Part shown: one piece after another, positions 59,902 to 64,000 of the stretch
Position numbering within the stretch: position 1 is the first letter of the stretch
How the letters are laid out: each line of letters opens with the position of its first letter
Origin: DASUPK01 sp963815045
Lineage (GTDB): Bacteria > Actinomycetota > Thermoleophilia > Solirubrobacterales > 70-9
Reading direction: 5' to 3'
DNA length: 64,000 bases
Assembly (NCBI GenBank): GCA_963815045.1
Contig: CAWFET010000003.1
Span: forward strand, 765,994 to 829,993
Notes under the pieces: generated by a model
The model's input: only the letters and a program-made list of their open reading frames with translations
Database searches by the model: none
Told to the model about the DNA's origin: nothing
Translations under genes and position numbers: made by a program

Positions 59902-60863
59902 GCGGCTGGAGCCGGGAGTACCGGCGCAACGGCCGACTCGGGACGCATCCAGAGCCGGTCCACCACAGCCCAGCTCGCGAAGCAGAGTGCGCCGGCGGCG
60001 GCGGTCGCCGTCAGCAGTGCTCCCGCAGCGGCCTCTGCCGCCACGCCATTCGTCCCCAGGATGAGGACCACGGTGGCGGCGCCGAGGCTCGGGCCGACCG
60101 GGAGGAGCCCGATCACGGCGAGGCCGATCAGAAGAGCGGTCGAGTCGAACACCGAGGCGTTGACGCCACTCCAGTTGAGCAGCAGCCAGTTGCGGGCGAT
60201 CTGCAGCACGACCGCGACGCAGACGAGGGCGATGATCCGGTGGCGCCCCCGCATGCCGCGGAGCACGGCGATGCCGGTCCAGAACCCCTCGCGGCGGTGA
60301 CGCGCGACCCGCTGCATGACGCCGAACAACGCGGCCATCGCCGCGAAGGCGACGAGTGGCACCCACCAGGGGATGCCGAGCGGAGCGACCAGGGTGAAGG
60401 AGCAGATTGCGGCGAGGGCGGCCTCGACCACCACTATCGGCAGCTCGGCGGCCAGCAGCACCGGCGCGCGCGGGCACTCGCTCGGCGATGAGCGCCGCAG
60501 GGCGGTGATCCGGACCGCCAGCCCGAACTGCCCGTTGAAGATGTTTCCCAGGTAGCCGAGGCTCGAGGCGTGGAAGAGCCGCCGCCGGCCGACGGTGCCG
60601 CCCGCCGCGTCGATGCATACGGCCCAGGCCTCGGTGCGGACCAGGAGCCAGATGACGTGGAGCGCGACGGCCGTGCCGAGCACCCAGATGGGTGCGGAGC
60701 CGAGAGCGACGATGAAGTCGTGGCCGTGGCCCGCGAGTCCGATCGCAAGTGCGACCGCCACCAACGCTCCACCGCCGAGGCTGACCATCGTGGGGTGTCG
60801 GCGAAGCATCGAGCGGATCGCCGCCACCCTCGCGCGGATCAAGGGTGTCGATTCATTGAGCAC
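59898..60863 (-). CDS. LPG synthase/flippase-like membrane protein (UPF0104-type)
   Basis: 321 residues. About eight hydrophobic segments (for example MVSLGGGALVAVALAIGLAG, WVLGTAVALHVIWLLVRTEAW, LVAFAAMAALFGVM), with R-W/F aromatic pairs and the LGNIFNGQFGLAVRI stretch typical of UPF0104 / lysylphosphatidylglycerol-synthetase transmembrane proteins. It may flip or modify a membrane lipid. The start is uncertain: GTG 60863 is used, and GTG 60920 is a longer option. It ends 4 nt into the zinc-ribbon gene. Confidence 0.75.
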   Translation of the reverse strand: MLNESTPLIRARVAAIRSMLRRHPTMVSLGGGALVAVALAIGLAGHGHDFIVALGSAPIWVLGTAVALHVIWLLVRTEAWAVCIDAAGGTVGRRRLFHASSLGYLGNIFNGQFGLAVRITALRRSSPSECPRAPVLLAAELPIVVVEAALAAICSFTLVAPLGIPWWVPLVAFAAMAALFGVMQRVARHRREGFWTGIAVLRGMRGRHRIIALVCVAVVLQIARNWLLLNWSGVNASVFDSTALLIGLAVIGLLPVGPSLGAATVVLILGTNGVAAEAAAGALLTATAAAGALCFASWAVVDRLWMRPESAVAPVLPAPAA

Positions 60864-60940
60864 CCAGCCTAGACCCCCTGGCAAGAGGCGCGGGCGACTT
60901 CGAGCGTAGAGTCCCCTCACGCCTCGACCAAGGAGAAGAG

Positions 60941-61333
60941 ATGAGCGGTTGCACCGTGAAGCGAATCGACGAGATGGAGGGGATCTACGGCGGCGCCTAC
61001 AAGCGCGCTCGCGCCGAGCTCGGCGTCACTGCCTTCGGCATGCAGGTGATCGATTTCCCTCCGAACTTCGAGCACTACCCCGAGCACGACCACGGCTCCG
61101 ACGGCCAGGAGGAGGTCTACTTCGCCCTGGGAGGAGGCGCCGAGATCGAGGTGGACGGCGAGCGCCATCCCCTCGACGGCGAGACCTTCGTCAGGGTCGG
61201 ACCGGGCACCACGCGCAAGGTCTGGCCGGGGGACGACGGCGTGCGGCTGCTGATCATCGGCGGAGTGCCCGGCGCCGTCTACGAGCCGCCCGATCGCTCC
61301 AAGCTCGGCGAGCCCGACCCGATCGCGAGCTAG
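60941..61333 (+). CDS. cupin-domain protein
   Basis: 130 residues. The cupin barrel has the metal motif HYPEHDHGSDGQEEVYFALGG (cited by ends, about 46-67) with histidines and a glutamate, and the second motif GETFVRVGPGTTRKVWPG. It may bind a metal and a small ligand or act as an isomerase or dioxygenase. AAGGAG precedes ATG 60941. The VOC gene follows 4 nt later, so they are co-expressed. Confidence 0.88.
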   Translation: MSGCTVKRIDEMEGIYGGAYKRARAELGVTAFGMQVIDFPPNFEHYPEHDHGSDGQEEVYFALGGGAEIEVDGERHPLDGETFVRVGPGTTRKVWPGDDGVRLLIIGGVPGAVYEPPDRSKLGEPDPIAS

Positions 61334-61337
61334 CGAA

Positions 61338-61721
61338 ATGGTTCGAGACAACCCGGTTTCCGCGGTCCTGATCTCGGCCGATCTCGACGCTTGCCGGGAC
61401 TTCTACGAGAACAAGCTCGGTCTCGAGCTCTCGTCGCGCACGATCAAGAACCATCTGCTCTTTGACTGTGGCGACGGCACGACGCTGCTGATCTACTTCC
61501 GGCCCGGCGACAACAACGCCGATCACACTCAGGTTCGCTTCTGGACGCAGGACATCGAGGCCGATGTCGCCGAGCTGGAGGGACGCGGCGTTGAATTCGA
61601 GGAGTACGACACCGAGTACATCAAGACGGTCGACCACATCGCAACGAGCCCGGGCATCGGTCGCTCTGCCTGGTTCAAGGACCCGGCCGGGAACACGATC
61701 GCGTTGTTTCAGCCGGAGTAG
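61338..61721 (+). CDS. VOC (glyoxalase/bleomycin-resistance) superfamily protein
   Basis: 127 residues. Beta-alpha-beta-beta-beta units with the VSAVLISADLDACRDFYENKLGLEL start (cited by ends) and the FKDPAGNTIALFQ C-terminal motif, as in glyoxalase-like enzymes. The exact activity is unknown. ATG 61338 is 4 nt after the cupin stop, and the ABM-like gene follows. Confidence 0.9.
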   Translation: MVRDNPVSAVLISADLDACRDFYENKLGLELSSRTIKNHLLFDCGDGTTLLIYFRPGDNNADHTQVRFWTQDIEADVAELEGRGVEFEEYDTEYIKTVDHIATSPGIGRSAWFKDPAGNTIALFQPE

Positions 61722-61748
61722 GACTCAACTGTCAATAGGAGGCTTCAC

Positions 61749-62036
61749 ATGGCATACGGCATCACGCACAAGTTCAAGGGCGGAACCAAGGACCAATACG
61801 AAGCGTCCGTGGCGGTGGTCCACCCGCCCGACGGGCTGCCCGCCGGGCAGCTCCACCACTTCGCCGGTGAAACGCCGGACGGCTGGTACATCGTCGCGAT
61901 CCACGATTCCAAGGAGAGCTGGGAGCGATTTCGCGACGAGACGCTGCTCCCCGGCCTCCAGGAGGTCGGCGACAAGGGTCTGCCGGGTCCCCCGGAGGAG
62001 ACGACCTTCGAGGTCGAGGTCGAAGAGCACGCCTGA
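61749..62036 (+). CDS. ABM-like small protein
   Basis: 95 residues. The pattern YGITHKFKGGTKDQYEASVAVV, then HHFAGETPDGWYIVAIHDSKESWERFRDETLLP (cited by ends, about 37-69) resembles antibiotic-biosynthesis-monooxygenase (dimeric alpha-beta barrel) proteins. Their roles vary (monooxygenase, heme degradation), and none can be assigned. ATAGGAGG precedes ATG 61749. Confidence 0.78.
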   Translation: MAYGITHKFKGGTKDQYEASVAVVHPPDGLPAGQLHHFAGETPDGWYIVAIHDSKESWERFRDETLLPGLQEVGDKGLPGPPEETTFEVEVEEHA

Positions 62037-62099
62037 TCGACCTGTCCTCCCGACCCGGTCTCCATAGGCCGGGATACGTAGGTGACGAAAGGAACAGGC

Positions 62100-62534
62100 A
62101 TGTTCAAGATCGGATGGAAGCAGGGTCAGGCGACCGTCATCGCTCGCGAGACTCACGAGGGCCAGTACCGCAGGGGCATCAACGTCTACGCCCCGACCGG
62201 CCCCTATCACCACGTCTACGACTACATCGCCGATGTCGAGCCCGACGATGGGAGCCCGGCCTTCCGCGCGAAGTTCATCGAGATGTTCAGGGGCGATACG
62301 GATCGTCGGCCGCTCGTCGGGGAGAAAGCTCAGGTGAAGTTCAACCCCAAGACCCAGGAGACCTTGTTCGACCGCGATGCCCTTTGGAAGGAAGCCAAGG
62401 CTGAGAAGCAGGCCGGTAGGGAGAAATTCGATTCGATAGCCGAGGCGCCCGTGGGGACCCCTGCCGATAAGCCGGGTCTGGCTGGGGAAGTGGCCCAGCA
62501 GATCGAGGACAAACTGCGCGAAGAAGGGAAGTAA
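62100..62534 (+). CDS. conserved hypothetical protein
   Basis: 144 residues. A beta-strand-rich front (FKIGWKQGQATVIARETHEG, INVYAPTGPYHHVYDYIADV) and a charged helical tail with KLREEGK at the end. There is no known catalytic motif; it may be a small structural or nucleic-acid-binding protein. AAAGGAAC precedes ATG 62100, which is preferred over GTG 62082. Confidence 0.7.
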   Translation: MFKIGWKQGQATVIARETHEGQYRRGINVYAPTGPYHHVYDYIADVEPDDGSPAFRAKFIEMFRGDTDRRPLVGEKAQVKFNPKTQETLFDRDALWKEAKAEKQAGREKFDSIAEAPVGTPADKPGLAGEVAQQIEDKLREEGK

Positions 62535-62556
62535 CGCGGCTCTGGGTTGAAGGGGG

Positions 62557-62637
62557 TCAGCCGGATCCGTTGACCGCGGCCTTCTCGGCCCGCGCGCGCC
62601 TCCGCGCCGCCTTCATCCGCTCTAGTACTCGCGGCAT
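62557..62637 (-). CDS. 26-residue basic peptide resembling the protein end at the right edge
   Basis: MPRVLERMKAARRRARAEK, then AAVNGSG. The segment LERMKAARRRARAEKAA is near-identical in pattern to VERVKAARTRARAAAS at the right edge, and 19 of 20 bases match in the core. It may be a very small real gene or a leftover C-terminus. It has no Shine-Dalgarno. Confidence 0.35.
   Translation of the reverse strand: MPRVLERMKAARRRARAEKAAVNGSG
62603..62622. repeat. 20-bp near-perfect repeat, copy 1 of 2
   Basis: CGCGCCGCCTTCATCCGCTC, matching 63970-63989 with one difference (T to C), in direct orientation. The two copies bracket the lower-GC stretch that holds the SHOCT and PASTA genes. Confidence 0.6.
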
Positions 62638-62650
62638 ACCGGGACTGATC

Positions 62651-63284
62651 TCATGGTTCCGACAAGAGTTTGGATTTCATCTGCTCAAACTCATCCGCAG
62701 TGATCAGATCACGGTCCAAGAGGTCCGCTAGGTCCTTCAAACGTTGAACCGGGTCGGAGGAAGCGCTGTCTGCGGGACGATCCCGCAAGCGTCCAAAAAC
62801 CCAAGACAACCGGTGGCGGAGGTTCTCCGGCGTGTCGCAGAGCAAAGCACGATGAGCTCGCCGCCTTTCCACTGCAGCCCGATCAGCGTTTCAATCTTCG
62901 TTCTGGTCGTCAACGCGTTGAGCAGGCCCGCTGCAGCAGCTCCTATTGCAAATCCTTCAAATCCGAACCCCCCGCCTATGAATCCGCCACCTTCGCTGCG
63001 CTTCCCCGGCCCACTCAGCTCCAAATTGCTCAGAGCGTCGTAGTCCAAACGCCACTCGATTTCGGTTCCATTGACGATTACGAGCTCGTCAACGGCGAAG
63101 CAAGATCTCGAACCGCCCCAGGCGCGACTTCGTATCCGTATCGCCCGAGGACCACGCAATCGTTCAGGAAGACCTCCGCTCGTCGAGCCTCTTCTGGCTT
63201 CTCTGGCGGGTGAGCCTTGGTGATGTGTCGCCCGAGTGCTTTCTGATTGACGAAGATGGCTCGGCATGTCGGGCACTCAACCAT
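62651..63284 (-). CDS. zinc-finger/SHOCT-domain protein, broken by two frameshifts
   Basis: About 211 residues if two single-base gaps are bridged. From ATG 63284 a C2H2-like zinc finger (ECPTCRAIFVNQKALGRHIT, then KAH) is followed by a PH-like strand region (FAVDELVIVNGTEIEWRLDY), a glycine-rich helix (GGGFIGGGFGFEGFAIGAAA) and, after a second shift, a SHOCT motif (DPVQRLKDLADLLDRDLITA, then DEFEQMKSKLL). One G is missing in the run at 63116-63119, and one base near 62838 (LCS-DTPEN expected as LCSGDTPEN). Each shift alone would disrupt the protein. As sequenced it may be a pseudogene, but the pieces keep family spacing. It is lower in GC than its neighbours. Confidence 0.6.
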
Positions 63285-63365
63285 GGGCGTGGTTCTATCG
63301 GGTATGGGCTTAGGCGCGAGGAAATGGCCGACGTCCCAAACGCCGGCCATCTCCCGTACGACCTA

Positions 63366-63815
63366 CTAGCAGCCGTACTTCTGCGCCAAGACGGTCACGA
63401 CAGAGCCGCGCGGCTCGCTCTGTGTGCAGACCGTGTAGTGCGAGGGAATGACAATTCCAAAGGCAGTGTCGGTGTTCGTCGCCTTAACTGTGTAACCAGC
63501 GCTCTGGAGCGCCGACTGTGCCTCCGGCAGCTTCATTCCTACGACATTGGGGGGACCTTGCGACTGCGATGACTCCTGCGCTGAAGTCTGCGAAGACTGC
63601 TTTGGCTGCGCCGCCGCCTTGGCCTTCGCAGGAGCCGGTGCTGGGGCTGGAGTCGTGGTGACCTCGGTGACCGTCTGTGGGGGTGGGGGCGGAGTGCTCA
63701 CCACCGTGGTGGTGCTGCCTCCGCAGGCGCCGAGTACCAGTGATGCCGCTGCTACCGACCCGGCAGTGAACATGACCTTGAATCCGAACCTGGAGGTTCG
63801 TGTCTTGTCTTTCAT
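63366..63815 (-). CDS. lipoprotein with a PASTA domain
   Basis: 149 residues. The signal peptide ends in the lipobox LGAC (ASLVLGACGG); a Thr/Pro/Ala/Lys-rich linker (TTTPAPAPAPAKAKAAAQP) precedes a PASTA-type domain (PNVVGMKLPEAQSALQSAGY, then TVCTQSEPRGS). PASTA domains bind peptidoglycan fragments or beta-lactams, so a wall-sensing lipoprotein is likely. GGGAGG precedes ATG 63815. Confidence 0.87.
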   Translation of the reverse strand: MKDKTRTSRFGFKVMFTAGSVAAASLVLGACGGSTTTVVSTPPPPPQTVTEVTTTPAPAPAPAKAKAAAQPKQSSQTSAQESSQSQGPPNVVGMKLPEAQSALQSAGYTVKATNTDTAFGIVIPSHYTVCTQSEPRGSVVTVLAQKYGC

Positions 63816-63941
63816 TGCGCCTCCCGGCGAGAGTGGACGATGCGACACTCTCATCCAAGGCAGCGCGAAGCATCCGAAATCCGCCTCCTATCCCATTGTG
63901 GGGAAATACGGACTCAGGCCCACCTGGAACGTTGCGGCCGA

Positions 63942-64000
63942 TTAGGAGGCCGCGGCCCGCGCTCGGGTGCGCGCCGCCTTCACCCGCTCCACCTGGTCGA
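63942..64000 (-). CDS. C-terminal end of a gene running off the right edge
   Basis: Open to the window end, stopping with TAA at 63942-63944. The visible residues are DQVERVKAARTRARAAAS, a basic helix. The gene body lies outside the window. The similarity to the peptide at 62557-62637 is discussed in the findings. Confidence 0.45.
   Translation of the reverse strand, partial: DQVERVKAARTRARAAAS
63970..63989. repeat. 20-bp near-perfect repeat, copy 2 of 2
   Basis: Partner of the copy at 62603-62622, same orientation, 19 of 20 bases identical. It lies inside the coding end at the right edge. Confidence 0.6.

Overview
The window is a high-GC actinobacterial chromosome segment. The best guess is class Thermoleophilia (Solirubrobacterales-like). 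The grounds are the codon bias, the frequent GTG starts, secreted proteins with lysine-rich C-terminal tails, choice-of-anchor/HYDIN-type exported proteins, an MprAB-like two-component pair, and many TANNNT -10 boxes placed exactly 6 nt before a start codon, which suggests leaderless mRNAs. I see no rRNA, tRNA, CRISPR, transposase or integrase. No gene-free stretch exceeds 300 bases.

Layout. 1-8 kb: two exported or surface proteins, then a TetR / enoyl-CoA hydratase / CstB-like persulfide dioxygenase-rhodanese unit, divergent from an unusual esterase-Baeyer-Villiger monooxygenase fusion and DoxX. 8-16 kb: amino-acid and amine catabolism, with threonine ammonia-lyase overlapping RidA, a class I glutamine amidotransferase, an SDR, an aldehyde dehydrogenase, a glutamine-synthetase-family ligase (3' frameshift) and an APC permease with a C-terminal UspA domain. 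16-26 kb: a beta-helix secreted protein, then a complete Kdp potassium system. Its sensor is split into two genes (histidine kinase with KdpE upstream, Walker-A KdpD/Usp domain downstream). The ATPase genes run F-A-C-B, and a second micropeptide precedes kdpF. 26-31 kb: a PuuD-like hydrolase divergent from a glycerol-3-phosphate-type cluster (two FAD oxidoreductases, FGGY kinase).

31-40 kb: an APC permease (frameshifted) with a 34-residue membrane micropeptide, a DnaQ-type exonuclease paired with a cNMP/CBS/DUF294 protein, a STAS protein and a GGDEF-EAL protein. 40-53 kb: a fatty-acid desaturase divergent from a PucR-type regulator with clear palindromes between them, an MprAB-like pair with two lipoproteins, the MoxR-DUF58-transglutaminase trio and a HYDIN-repeat exported protein. 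53-60 kb: a six-gene minus-strand lipid operon (acyl-CoA dehydrogenase, hydrolase, membrane protein, acyltransferase, SRPBCC protein, micropeptide) behind an operator-rich promoter. 60-64 kb: small single-domain enzymes, then a lower-GC accessory end with a zinc-finger/SHOCT gene broken by two frameshifts, a PASTA lipoprotein, and a pair of near-identical 20-bp repeats.

Five apparent single-base indels in four otherwise intact genes suggest consensus errors (draft or metagenome assembly) rather than wholesale gene decay. These genes are annotated across the frameshift.
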